A DNA stretch of 63,462 nt from Actinomycetes bacterium. Lineage in GTDB: Bacteria > Actinomycetota > UBA4738 > HRBIN12. Shown here one piece after another: positions 51,981 to 61,683 of the stretch (position 1 is its first letter; the number at the start of each line of letters is the position of its first letter). The notes under the pieces were generated by a model, which made no database searches, was not told where the DNA came from, and saw nothing but the letters and a program-made list of their open reading frames with translations. Location: positions 1-63,462 of the forward strand of contig JANXVR010000177.1 in the NCBI GenBank assembly GCA_025351565.1. The letters are read 5' to 3'. The position numbers and the translations under genes are program-made.

Positions 51981-53036
51981 CTACCTCGGCGGGCGAGGCG
52001 GCCCGCCGCCAGCCACCACGAAATACCTCGACGAACCGGCCGCGATCGCCGCCGCAACACGGAGGACGAATGCCGGATCGGCCAAGAGTGAGGTTTCCTG
52101 CGGGTTCGCGCCGGCGACGGGTTCGATCTGCACCGCGGGCATGCGTGTCTCGCGGAGCATGGCGCCGGTCAGTCGCTGGAGCCGTCCTCGCCGTCCGAGT
52201 GTCCCTTCGAGTTCGTCCAGGATGTGCTCGGCCAGGAGTTGGCCGGCCGGACTGTGTGTCCGCAGGCTCCCGAAGTACGAGCACGTCGGCCCGGAGGTCT
52301 CCGATACCCCCTCGCCCAGATGCAGCGAGAGGCAGAGGACCGCGCCCAGATCGTTCGCCAGACGGGCGCTATCGGAAGGAGACGGATCACCGTCGGCGTC
52401 GCTGAGGATCTCGGGTTTGGCGCCGAGGGCGGCCAGCGAATCACGCAGTGCCAGCGCCAGCCGGCGGTTCGCGTCGTTGCTCTTCGTGCCCGGGCCCGGG
52501 TCGATCGCGACGACGGACCCCTCGAGCGAACCGTGCCTGTGCCGAAGCTCCTCGCCCTCGCGGACCATCGCGCGGCCGGGCCCCGCTTCGGGCGGGCGCA
52601 TCCGTTGGAGCGTTCGGACGGTGGCGAATCCGACCATGCCGTCCGGGGTGTCGCCTACGTTCCGCTGGAACTCCCGTACGGCTCGTTCCGTTCGTGGGCC
52701 GAACATCCCGTCTTCCTTACCCGCATCGAAACCAAGCCCATTGAGCTTGCGCTGCAGAGCTCGTACGTCGTCGCCCCGGTACACCGGTGCGCGGAGATAG
52801 AGGGAGCGATCGCCCAGCCGATAGCCGGCTTCGACCAGTTGTCCCCAGGTGTCGGGGCCCACGAGCCCATCGACGCGCAGGTTCCGGGACTCCTGGAACG
52901 CAAGCACGGCGGAACGGGTCGAGTCGCCGAACCCGGCGGCCGCTTCGTCGGGGTCTATCGAGAAGCCGAGGTCGGCAAGCCGCTGCTGGATGTCGCGAGC
53001 CTCAGGTCCGCTGTCGCCGGTTCGAACGCTCCGCAC
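51981..53036 (-). CDS. CwlM-like protein: two peptidoglycan-binding domains plus amidase_3-like domain lacking a zinc-ligand His
   Basis: Two PG-binding_1 repeats; amidase motif reads AIDPGPG instead of IDPGHGG; lies beside trxA/trxB as in mycobacteria. Confidence 0.8.
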   Translation of the reverse strand: MRSVRTGDSGPEARDIQQRLADLGFSIDPDEAAAGFGDSTRSAVLAFQESRNLRVDGLVGPDTWGQLVEAGYRLGDRSLYLRAPVYRGDDVRALQRKLNGLGFDAGKEDGMFGPRTERAVREFQRNVGDTPDGMVGFATVRTLQRMRPPEAGPGRAMVREGEELRHRHGSLEGSVVAIDPGPGTKSNDANRRLALALRDSLAALGAKPEILSDADGDPSPSDSARLANDLGAVLCLSLHLGEGVSETSGPTCSYFGSLRTHSPAGQLLAEHILDELEGTLGRRGRLQRLTGAMLRETRMPAVQIEPVAGANPQETSLLADPAFVLRVAAAIAAGSSRYFVVAGGGPPRPPR

Positions 53037-53092
53037 GGAAGAAGTCTGCGCTCCGGTCCGGGTGACGGCAACCGACGCGGGCGCAGTCTCGT

Positions 53093-53416
53093 CTACAGGT
53101 GCGATTCGAGGTCGCGGAGGATGGCGTCCTTCGGCTTGGCGCCGACCACGCGGGCCACCTCTTGCCCACCCTTGAACAGGATGAGCGAAGGGATGGACAT
53201 CACGCTGTACTTACGGGTGGCATCCGGGTTGTCGTCGATGTTGAGCTTCGCGACCTTGAGGGTCTCGCCTTTGTCCTGGCCGATCTCCTCGACCACAGGG
53301 CTGACCATGTGGCACGGCACGCACCACTCCGCCCAGAAGTCCACCAGGACCGGGGTATCGGAGTCGAGCACGATGCTCTGGAATCCTTGGTCGGTAACGT
53401 CACCGATGTTCGCCAT
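53093..53416 (-). CDS. trxA: Thioredoxin
   Basis: VLVDFWAEWCVPCHMVSPVVEEIG. Confidence 0.95.
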   Translation of the reverse strand: MANIGDVTDQGFQSIVLDSDTPVLVDFWAEWCVPCHMVSPVVEEIGQDKGETLKVAKLNIDDNPDATRKYSVMSIPSLILFKGGQEVARVVGAKPKDAILRDLESHL

Positions 53417-53515
53417 GTGTGTATCGCTCCTTGGTCGATTAGTGAATCCCCCGCGCGCGGATCTGCACGAGGCTTCAGGTTCCCAGAACGCCCGCGACCC
53501 CGTCTTGATTCCCTC

Positions 53516-54484
53516 CTACCCTGCCGCGTGGGCCCCCGCGCGCGAGTGGGAGAGCTCCTCCAGGAAGTGCTCGGCGTCGATCGCAGCCTTGCAGCCCTGT
53601 CCGGCGGCCGTCACAGCCTGCCGGTAGATGGTGTCGGTGACGTCGCCCGCCGCGAACACGCCTTCGACGCTGGTCGTGGTTCGTGGTTCGTGGACCGCGA
53701 CGTAGTCGGCGGAGTCCAAGGCCAGCTGGCCGGCGAAGAGCGACGTGTTGGGGTCGTGGCCGATAGCCATGAACACCCCGTCCGCCCTGACCTCCGTCGT
53801 TTCGCCGGTGACCGTGTCCAGGAGCCGCGCCCCCGTGACGGCGTCCGTGCCCAGGATCTCGGCCACGGTCGCGTTCCAGATGACCTCGATCTTCGGGTTG
53901 GCCAGGGCGCGATCGACCATGATCTTCGAAGCGCGGAACTCATCGCGCCGGTGGACGATCGTGACCTTCGACGCGAACTTCGTGAGGAACGTAGCCTCTT
54001 CCATGGCCGAGTCGCCGCCCCCTACCACCAGCAGCTCCCGGTCCTTGAAGAAGAAGCCGTCGCACGTTGCGCACGCACTGACACCGCGTCCTCGCAGCTT
54101 CTCCTCACCCGGGACGCCGAGCCATCGGGCGGTGGCGCCGGTTGCGATGATAACGGCGTTCGCGCGCCATCCCTGATCCCCTGCCCACACGCCGAAGGGC
54201 CTGGCGGAGAGGTCGACCTTGGTGACATGCGCGGGCAGGATCTCGGCGCCGAACCGGTGGGCCTGCTTCTCCAGGTCTTCCATCAGGGCGGGGCCCATGA
54301 TGCCGCCGGGGAAGCCGGGGAAGTTCTCGACATCGGTGGTCAGCATCAGCTGGCCGCCGGCATCTAATCCCTTGAGCACCAGCGGGGCAAGGTTGGCGCG
54401 CGCGGCGTAGATGGCGGCCGTGTACCCGGCCGGGCCGGATCCGATGATGATGATATCCCGCATCTGCGGCGTCGCCTGATCCAC
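53516..54484 (-). CDS. trxB: Thioredoxin-disulfide reductase (start approximate)
   Basis: IIIIGSGPAGYTAAIYAARANL; CATCDG; GVFAAGDVTD. Confidence 0.94.
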   Translation of the reverse strand: MDQATPQMRDIIIIGSGPAGYTAAIYAARANLAPLVLKGLDAGGQLMLTTDVENFPGFPGGIMGPALMEDLEKQAHRFGAEILPAHVTKVDLSARPFGVWAGDQGWRANAVIIATGATARWLGVPGEEKLRGRGVSACATCDGFFFKDRELLVVGGGDSAMEEATFLTKFASKVTIVHRRDEFRASKIMVDRALANPKIEVIWNATVAEILGTDAVTGARLLDTVTGETTEVRADGVFMAIGHDPNTSLFAGQLALDSADYVAVHEPRTTTSVEGVFAAGDVTDTIYRQAVTAAGQGCKAAIDAEHFLEELSHSRAGAHAAG

Positions 54485-54536
54485 GTCGGCATCCTCCCAC
54501 ACGTTCCAACGCCCGCCTATTCCCGGATAGGGAACG

Positions 54537-55295
54537 CTAGCTGAAGGCACTGCTGGAACCGCTTGTGGTGCAGGTGGTGCCGTCTACGATCTGCGCGATA
54601 ACACCGATCGGTGCCCCGGCTGTGCCTGCCCACCGGTAGTAGAAGGCGAGGAAGGACGTCTTCCCGTCGAATCGGGCAAGGATGAGCTTGAACGGTGTGC
54701 CTTCGCTGGTGGGGACGGCCTTCCCGACACACGCCAGCGCCGTCTGCAGCTCGGCGCTGGAACCGATGCGTTCCTTGGGGGTCGCGTTCGTGGTCAGGGC
54801 TCCCGTGGGTGCCATCGCGGTCGCGGCCGGAGATCCTTGCAGCGCTCCGGCAGTCAGCGAATCGAGCGAGGTCTGGTCGTAGTTGGTCTGCTGAACCGTA
54901 AGTTGCCCGGGGATGGCCGAGTCCACGATATGCGGCGCGAACCCACCCGATATGCCGGGGGAGCTTTCCGCCTGCCCCGAGCCCCCAGGGGTCGACCAGA
55001 GGTGGGGAAGGCTGACCAGGACGAGCGCCACGACGGCCGCCGCGGCCGCGGCTCCCACCCACCGGTACCAAGAGGGAGGGCCCGCGTTGGTGGGGGTCTC
55101 GAGCGCCCTTGCAGCGATGTCATCGGGGGGTGCCACCTCCGGCAGGGTTCGCAATGCCGACCGTGCCGCGAGCGCCAGGGACACCTCAGCCGAGCAAGCA
55201 GCGCAAGTGGCCAGATGCGCGTCGACCACCGCGCGGTCTGCGGGGGCCAGGGAGCCACTGACGTGGTCGGCGAGGAGGTCTTCGGGGTGCGTCAT
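54537..55295 (-). CDS. Anti-sigma factor, zinc-finger type
   Basis: VDAHLATCAACSAEV; single TM helix; overlaps upstream sigma-factor stop. Confidence 0.85.
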   Translation of the reverse strand: MTHPEDLLADHVSGSLAPADRAVVDAHLATCAACSAEVSLALAARSALRTLPEVAPPDDIAARALETPTNAGPPSWYRWVGAAAAAAVVALVLVSLPHLWSTPGGSGQAESSPGISGGFAPHIVDSAIPGQLTVQQTNYDQTSLDSLTAGALQGSPAATAMAPTGALTTNATPKERIGSSAELQTALACVGKAVPTSEGTPFKLILARFDGKTSFLAFYYRWAGTAGAPIGVIAQIVDGTTCTTSGSSSAFS

Positions 55296-55903
55296 GGCGC
55301 GTCCTTCGACGGGGCGGGCCCGTCCTGGGGTTCCCGCGCGCGCGCCGCCTGATCGAGGCCCATCGCCTTGGCGAGGGCGATGCGGCCCCTGTGTGCGCGG
55401 GACTTCACCGTGCCCACAGGGATGTCCAAGATCTCGGAGATCTGCTGGAACGGGAGATCGTGGATGTCGGCCAGGACCAGGACGGCGCGGAATTCGTCCG
55501 GGATCCGGCCGAGGGCCTCTTGCGCGTCCAGGCTCCCGGTGACCTCGTCGGCGTGGTCGGGCGCAGGCGGGCCGGGTTCGCGGGCGGGCGCATCGGGGTC
55601 GTCCGGCAGAAGATGGAGCATCGGCTGGCGCCGCCGCTTGCGGAGGATGTCGTAACAGGCATTCACGGTCACCCGGTGCATCCAGGTGGTGAAGGCAGCT
55701 TCGCCACGGAAGTCCGAGAGCTTTCGAAGCGCCTGGATGAAGGCGTCCTGGGTGGCGTCCGCCGCGTCCTCGGAGTTCCCCATCATCCGCAGGGAGAGGT
55801 TGTAGACGCGGGTCTGATGCCGTTGCACGAGAAGCGCGAAGGCATCCTGGTCGCCGCACTGGTAGCGGGCGACGAGTTCGTCGTCGGGCTCGGGGCGGCT
55901 CAC
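55292..55903 (-). CDS. ECF sigma factor (SigM-like by position)
   Basis: ALLVQRHQTRVYNLSLRMMGNSEDAADATQDAF; FTTWMHRVTVNACYDILRKRRR; IPVGTVKSRAHRGR. Confidence 0.92.
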   Translation of the reverse strand: MSRPEPDDELVARYQCGDQDAFALLVQRHQTRVYNLSLRMMGNSEDAADATQDAFIQALRKLSDFRGEAAFTTWMHRVTVNACYDILRKRRRQPMLHLLPDDPDAPAREPGPPAPDHADEVTGSLDAQEALGRIPDEFRAVLVLADIHDLPFQQISEILDIPVGTVKSRAHRGRIALAKAMGLDQAARAREPQDGPAPSKDAP

Positions 55904-55913
55904 CCCACCGACG

Positions 55914-56315
55914 CTACAACGTCGAGGGCCCGATGGTTTCCGTGTCTACGACCTTCGTGTATCTCTGGAGGAATCCGACGCGAGCGGCCGCGTACGTGTG
56001 TGCGGTCTTGCGGACGGTGATGGTGAGCTCGCCGTTCGTGGGGTCCATCATGCAGTTGGTCATCTTGATCGCGGAGTCGGCGGTGGCGAGCGAGGTGGCC
56101 GCGGCGGCGCAGGCCGCCTTCTCCGAGTGTGCGGGCCCGGCGTCGCGGTAGACGTTGGCTCCAGCCTGCGCGGCCTGCGAGGCCAGGTCCGCGATATGGA
56201 AGCGCGTCGTCGTGATGCTCACGAAGTCGATGATGCCGACCACGAGGATGGCTAGGATCAAAAGCCAGATGACCAGTGCTTTTCCGATCAGGCCCCGTTC
56301 GTCTCTGAGATTCAT
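55914..56315 (-). CDS. TadE-like single-TM protein
   Basis: DERGLIGKALVIWLLILAILVVGIIDFVSITTTRFHIADLASQAAQAGA. Confidence 0.65.
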   Translation of the reverse strand: MNLRDERGLIGKALVIWLLILAILVVGIIDFVSITTTRFHIADLASQAAQAGANVYRDAGPAHSEKAACAAAATSLATADSAIKMTNCMMDPTNGELTITVRKTAHTYAAARVGFLQRYTKVVDTETIGPSTL

Positions 56316-57955
56316 CTGCCGAGCCTCCTGAGGAGGGCGCTCTTCAGTTCGTTGGCCTCCTCGATCTGCAAGATAAGCGACCCACCCAGGAACACAAGCA
56401 GGCCGGTAGTGACGCCTGTTCCCAGCCCGGCCAGGCGCTGTGCGAATGTCACGGTGCCGACCAGATGTACGACCTCCCACGCCGCCGCCCCGGTCACGGC
56501 GGCCAACGGGACGACCCGGACCAGTGTCCGGCCGATGCGGCGGCCGTCCAACCCCCCCAGTCGCCGGCGCAGGATGACCAGGCAGGCAGCGGTGGAGATG
56601 ATGTAGGAGATCGCGTGTCCCAGGGCCAGTCCTTGGACACCCCATCCGAACCCCTTCGTGAAGAGCAGGTCGGCGCCGATATTCAGGGCGGCGGCGCCGA
56701 TGTTGATGAGGGCGGGCGTTCGCGTGTCCTGCATGGCGTAGAACGTACGCGAGAGCAGTTGGAACAACGCGAAGAACACCAGCCCCAGGCTGAACGCCTG
56801 GAGCGTTCGTCCCAGGTGAACCGCTTCCGTGAGGCTCGTGTTGCCGTGTCTGAACACAACGACGGCGATGGGAACCGCGAGCGCCAGGTAGCCTGCCGCC
56901 GCGGGGAGGAGGATCACGGCGGTGGTCCGAAGCCCCTTCGATTGGAGCGTCCTGACGCCGGCTCGGTCGCCTGCCGCCCAACGTCCCGACATGCCGGGAA
57001 CCAGGGCCGTGAAGATGGACACGCCGAAGATCGCGTACGGAAGTTGGAACAGCACGAACGCGTATTGGTAGATCGTGATCTGGCCCTTGCCGATCCCCTT
57101 GGCCAGGATGATGACGATGAGGTACGCCACCTGGTTCGCCACGACGTAGACCACGACCCACATGGACAGCCGCCCGAGTCGGCGCACCGCGGGGTGCCGG
57201 AGATCGAACCGCCAGCGCCATCGGAAGCCGATGGCGCGCAGGGAAGGCCAGAGGGCGACGGTCATGGCCACGACTCCCAGCGTCGTTCCGAACGAAAGGA
57301 CCAGCTTCTGCCCGAGTGTTATCCCGGCCACGGTCGGGGGAGCACCGTGAACCATCCAGGCATACACGCCTAGTGTGGCGATGACGACGATGTTGTTCAG
57401 GACCGGTGCGAACATCGCGATCGCGAATCGCCGGCGGGTGTTGAGCAGGCCGGTTGCCACCGCCCCCACGCCGTAGAAGACGATCTGTGGCATGAACCAC
57501 CGGAGGAAGAAGACGCCGAGCGCGATCTGGCTGGCCTGGTTGCCGGTGTGAGAGTCGAGCATGTAGAGCCGGATGATCGGCTCGGCGAAGACCATGCCCA
57601 GGATGGCGACGCCGACGAGCACGATCAGGACGAGCGTGAGAACCCTGCGGGCAAGTTCGAAGGCTTCTTCCTCGCCGTTCGTTTGCAGCCACTCCACGAA
57701 GACGGGGATGAAGACGGACGTGAGGATGCCGCCCAACACTAGTTCGTAGACGATGTTCGGGGTGGTGTTCGCTACGTTGTAGGTGTCGGACAGGAGCGTC
57801 GTGCCCAGGACTGCGGCGGCCGCCGCGGTTCGCAGGAATCCCGTGGCGCGTGACAAGGCGGTGCCGACGGACATCACCGCCGTGTTACGCACGAAGCCCT
57901 CGTCGCCGGCGGGAGGTTGCCCCGAGGCCGCGGCGCTGGACGCGTCGGATATCAC
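56312..57955 (-). CDS. murJ: Lipid II flippase MurJ
   Basis: NTAVMSVGTALSRATGFLRTAAAAAVLG; ~14 TM. Confidence 0.93.
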   Translation of the reverse strand: MISDASSAAASGQPPAGDEGFVRNTAVMSVGTALSRATGFLRTAAAAAVLGTTLLSDTYNVANTTPNIVYELVLGGILTSVFIPVFVEWLQTNGEEEAFELARRVLTLVLIVLVGVAILGMVFAEPIIRLYMLDSHTGNQASQIALGVFFLRWFMPQIVFYGVGAVATGLLNTRRRFAIAMFAPVLNNIVVIATLGVYAWMVHGAPPTVAGITLGQKLVLSFGTTLGVVAMTVALWPSLRAIGFRWRWRFDLRHPAVRRLGRLSMWVVVYVVANQVAYLIVIILAKGIGKGQITIYQYAFVLFQLPYAIFGVSIFTALVPGMSGRWAAGDRAGVRTLQSKGLRTTAVILLPAAAGYLALAVPIAVVVFRHGNTSLTEAVHLGRTLQAFSLGLVFFALFQLLSRTFYAMQDTRTPALINIGAAALNIGADLLFTKGFGWGVQGLALGHAISYIISTAACLVILRRRLGGLDGRRIGRTLVRVVPLAAVTGAAAWEVVHLVGTVTFAQRLAGLGTGVTTGLLVFLGGSLILQIEEANELKSALLRRLGR

Positions 57956-59976
57956 TTCGCCGGCCGCTTGAACCACCTCCTGGCCCACAGGAGCACCAGG
58001 ACGACCCCGGCCCCGAGCGTGATGGCGAGCGCGATCGTGTTGACCGCGGTCGAACGCACCACGAGGACCTGTTGCCCCAGGATGTGACCGTTCGGGGCGG
58101 TCATGGTGAGCACGACCGAACTGGGCCCCACGGCGTTGGTCCTGATCGCGAACGTCGCGACCTGGTTTGGCCGGTCGATCGTGACGATCTTGGTCGGCCC
58201 GTCGGGGAAGGTCATCCGCGAGGACGCGAGGCGGATGATCACTTTCAGCGAGCGCGACCCCGGGTCGCCCAGGCTGACTGGGATCGTGCCCGATCGCGAC
58301 GTGAAGGTGAACGCCTGGTTCGCTGCGGGGAGTGCAGCGGCGAACACGGGATCGACCGTGCGCCGAACGCCCGAGATCCACCCATGACCTGCCGGTTCGT
58401 TCGAGACGTAGACGGCCGATTCCGCGACTAACAGGTTGCGGTCCAAACGGTCGGGCTGGGGATCGGTCGCCGGGAGCATGGACCGGAAGGCGGCCACATC
58501 CCGCCGCGCAACGCGCAGGTCGTTGACGTAGGACGCCCGGAACAACGGGTTCTGATCGGGGCCGAGTTGTTCAGCCTGCGGAGGTGGCGGTACTTGTGCG
58601 ACCAGATCCTTTGCCGTGACGGGCTGCAGGAACGATGCTTTGGTGACGCGGTGGGTGAACGCGGCCCAGAACACAGGAGGCAGCGTGGACGCGAGCGTGA
58701 CGGCCACCCCGCGCACGGTGGTGCCCGCGGGCACGGGTTCCTGCTTCCACACCGTGGCCAGTTCGCCGAGCGCGACCTGCGCGGCACGAACCGGATCCTG
58801 GAGAAGGGTCGGATCTTCGAGCAGCGCCTGGGTTCCTGGGTCGGGCAGGACGAGCGTTGCCGATGTGTTCCCCTCCGTGACGGTCGCTGCCGGAGGTGGC
58901 GCGAAGTCGTTCGTCTGGGGTGGGCGGGCCACGGTGTCGGGCTGGGCAAGGACCAGCGAGACGCTTCGGGCGATGAGGGCGCGCAGGGCCTGATCGTTCA
59001 GGGCGCCCATGGGCGGTCGCATGACGGAGAGATCGGGGGACACGCCGAACGCCTGGGCCGTCGTGGTTCGGCCGAGATAGTTCTGCGTTCCCAGGTCTCG
59101 CCCGAGTCCACCCTCCAGGAGGGCCGGGATGCTCGGCCAGGCGAACGGTTCCATGGTGAGGAGCGTCTGTGGACCCGTCGCGGCCGTCTTCAACCCGTCC
59201 AGGACGGCCGCCGCGCGGGCCGAGGCACCTACTCGAGCCGCGACGCTGGTGCCGTTCGTTCGATCGTATCCGTCCGTCATGCGGCCCAGCTGTTCCAGGA
59301 GCGAGGGTTCCACCGCCATGTCGAACGGAACACCCCCGGCGGCCAGCTCGCTCATGGCGTCTACCTGTTGGCTCAATCCGCCTGTGGGCGCCAGGCCCGC
59401 CTCGATGGCGGGAGTTGCCCGGCCCTGTGGGTCCAGCGCCGGCGTTCCGGCGACTTCGAATGTCATCGCCAGCCGGAGCGGCTTCTCCGGTTTGCGCACG
59501 ACCTCGATGACCGCGCTGTTCAGCCCGGCGAGTTCCGCGCCGGTCGCCGCGTCACGGACGCTGACCCGCAGCGGATAGACCTGGGAGTCGATGAGCAGGC
59601 CCGGGATGGAGGTCAGCGGCACCTCCGCGGACAGGTCCCTTGACGCCCCGGCCACCAGGGGCAGGGTCACCGGGAAGGTGCGAGCCAGCACGGGGGTTCC
59701 GGGTCCGGTCGTGAGGGAGGCTTCGTAGGTGGTCCTGCTCATGGTCCTGGAACCGATCACCACGCCGAGTTGAATGGCGGCGATGTCCGTCGAGCCGGTG
59801 TTGGTCGCGTGGACCGTGATCTTCAGCATGGGGTGCGCCGGCGTGACGATTGGTGTTTGAGACACCAGCCGCAGCGTCACGGTGCTCTGCACTTGGGCCA
59901 GCGCATCCGGGAGGGGACAGGCGAAGGCCAGCAGCATGAACGGGAGTACGGCGACCGATCGGATACGCGTGCGCAT
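57952..59976 (-). CDS. DUF6049-like (Rv3909-like) secreted/membrane protein
   Basis: Signal peptide, large extracellular domain, C-terminal TM; position upstream of murJ. Confidence 0.75.
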   Translation of the reverse strand: MRTRIRSVAVLPFMLLAFACPLPDALAQVQSTVTLRLVSQTPIVTPAHPMLKITVHATNTGSTDIAAIQLGVVIGSRTMSRTTYEASLTTGPGTPVLARTFPVTLPLVAGASRDLSAEVPLTSIPGLLIDSQVYPLRVSVRDAATGAELAGLNSAVIEVVRKPEKPLRLAMTFEVAGTPALDPQGRATPAIEAGLAPTGGLSQQVDAMSELAAGGVPFDMAVEPSLLEQLGRMTDGYDRTNGTSVAARVGASARAAAVLDGLKTAATGPQTLLTMEPFAWPSIPALLEGGLGRDLGTQNYLGRTTTAQAFGVSPDLSVMRPPMGALNDQALRALIARSVSLVLAQPDTVARPPQTNDFAPPPAATVTEGNTSATLVLPDPGTQALLEDPTLLQDPVRAAQVALGELATVWKQEPVPAGTTVRGVAVTLASTLPPVFWAAFTHRVTKASFLQPVTAKDLVAQVPPPPQAEQLGPDQNPLFRASYVNDLRVARRDVAAFRSMLPATDPQPDRLDRNLLVAESAVYVSNEPAGHGWISGVRRTVDPVFAAALPAANQAFTFTSRSGTIPVSLGDPGSRSLKVIIRLASSRMTFPDGPTKIVTIDRPNQVATFAIRTNAVGPSSVVLTMTAPNGHILGQQVLVVRSTAVNTIALAITLGAGVVLVLLWARRWFKRPAK

Positions 59977-60007
59977 GTGCGGAGGCCCCATCGTAGCGGC
60001 GGCCGGC

Positions 60008-60787
60008 TCACCCCCGGAGGAGGTGAGCCACCTCCCTCGCCCCGTAGAGGATCGCGGCCAGGAGGAGGAAGCTCCCGACCGCGATCCGAAGGGTTCGTTC
60101 GCGGGAGCCGAGCGCGAGGTTGGCCCCGATCCTGGCGCCGGGGACGGCTCCCACGCTCAGGACCAGCGCCAGGAGCCAATCAACGTGGCCGAGGGCTGCG
60201 TGCACGATCGTGCCCGGGATGACCATCGCCAGCATCGCGGCCAGTGACGTTCCCAGGGCCCGTTTCAGCGGTATGTCCAACCAGCTCACCATCAGCGGCA
60301 CCATGATCAGGCCGCCGCCGATGCCGAGCAGCCCGCTCACGGCTCCCGCGAGCAGGCCGATCGCGGCGAACGCCCCGGGGGTTGCGGCTCGGTGAGGCTT
60401 CGGCCGGCTGGGGTCTTCGGGACGCGCTCCGCGCAAGATGCTGGCGGATTGCCATGCGAGCAAGATCGCGGTCGCCAAGAGCAGGATGTCCGCCTTGATG
60501 ATCTTGGTCAGGAGCGCTCCGACGATCGCCGTGAAGAACCCGGTGACCGCCATCCACCGTGCGCCCACACGGTCGAACTCCCCGGCCGAGTGGTATCGGA
60601 GGGCCCCCGTAAAGGCTGTCGGGATGATCACCGGCAGGGGCGTCGCTACCGCCATGATCGACGGCGTTCCCAGGAAGACCTGCACCCCGGGCGTCATCAC
60701 GATCCCGCCCCCAACGCCGAACACCCCGGAGAGCACACCCGCAGCCAGGCCGATCAGCAGCGCGAGTGCGACGTGGAGCGGCGTCAT
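60008..60787 (-). CDS. TauE/SafE-family permease
   Basis: Two-fold repeated GVLSGVFGVGGGIVMTPG and GAVSGLLGIGGGLIMVPLM. Confidence 0.9.
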   Translation of the reverse strand: MTPLHVALALLIGLAAGVLSGVFGVGGGIVMTPGVQVFLGTPSIMAVATPLPVIIPTAFTGALRYHSAGEFDRVGARWMAVTGFFTAIVGALLTKIIKADILLLATAILLAWQSASILRGARPEDPSRPKPHRAATPGAFAAIGLLAGAVSGLLGIGGGLIMVPLMVSWLDIPLKRALGTSLAAMLAMVIPGTIVHAALGHVDWLLALVLSVGAVPGARIGANLALGSRERTLRIAVGSFLLLAAILYGAREVAHLLRG

Positions 60788-61479
60788 CCCAGGATGTCCG
60801 CGGCTCGCAGCAGGACGTCCCGTTCGCCGCGGTAGGCGGCCCGCTTCAGCGAGCGGTCCAGGGGGAACCAACGGATCTCCTCCATCTCGTCGTCACGATC
60901 CGCAGGGTCGCCCTGGGTGGCTCGCATCAGGAAGAAGTGCACGGTCTTGCGGATGCGAACGTTCTCCCAAACGTAGAAGTACTTCGTGAGGCCCAGGGAC
61001 TCCTCGATCACGGCTTCCCACCCGGTCTCCTCACGGACCTCACGGACCGCGGCATCCTCCGGGGATTCCCCTTCTTCGATGTGGCCTTTGGCCAAGCCCC
61101 ACGCGATGTTGCCCTTCAGCGTGCGCCTGGCGGCCAGGAGGATCTCCAGGCCGCCCTCTTCGGTTCGCCGGTAGACGACGCCCCCCGCGGAGATCTCCTT
61201 CCTCGTGCTGGTGGCGCGGGCGGCCAGCTCGGCCTTCGTGGGAGATTTCTGCTTTGCCGCGGCCGGCGTTCGTGTTGCGGGTGTCTTGGCCGTGGCCTTG
61301 GCTGTGGCGTTGGTCTTGCGCCGGCGCCGGCGGCGTTTGGCCTTCGAGGGGGGCGGGGTATCGGGCTCCTTGGGCTTCCGGGGATCGGCCGGGGGGCTGG
61401 CTCCGGCGTTCTCCTGCGGGGTTCCGGCCGCCGGTCGGGGCGCCCGCCGCGGGCGCCGTCGGCGAGGCCGGCCGCTCAT
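60784..61479 (-). CDS. NUDIX hydrolase with basic low-complexity N-terminus
   Basis: GLAKGHIEEGESPEDAAVREVREETGW Nudix box. Confidence 0.92.
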   Translation of the reverse strand: MSGRPRRRRPRRAPRPAAGTPQENAGASPPADPRKPKEPDTPPPSKAKRRRRRRKTNATAKATAKTPATRTPAAAKQKSPTKAELAARATSTRKEISAGGVVYRRTEEGGLEILLAARRTLKGNIAWGLAKGHIEEGESPEDAAVREVREETGWEAVIEESLGLTKYFYVWENVRIRKTVHFFLMRATQGDPADRDDEMEEIRWFPLDRSLKRAAYRGERDVLLRAADILG

Positions 61480-61683
61480 CGGCGGTGCCCGGCGCGTAGC
61501 TGGCTGTGTGGTCCACTCACGACGGCTGCGATTCTAGGCGCCCAGGACCGCTGCTCCTGCGGATCCGTTCGTGGGAGGGGGCTCAGGCTTGACCGCCGAC
61601 GTGCCGATGGAACGTCAGGTATCGATCGACCGAGTGGGACCGGCTTGGGACCGGCTTGGGACCGGCGAGAGAAGGCGTGGTAG

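Noticed and set aside
60008-60787. TauE/SafE permease as part of the sulfotransferase system
   Set aside because: Lies >35 kb away, overlaps the NUDIX gene, and family substrates vary; no direct link.
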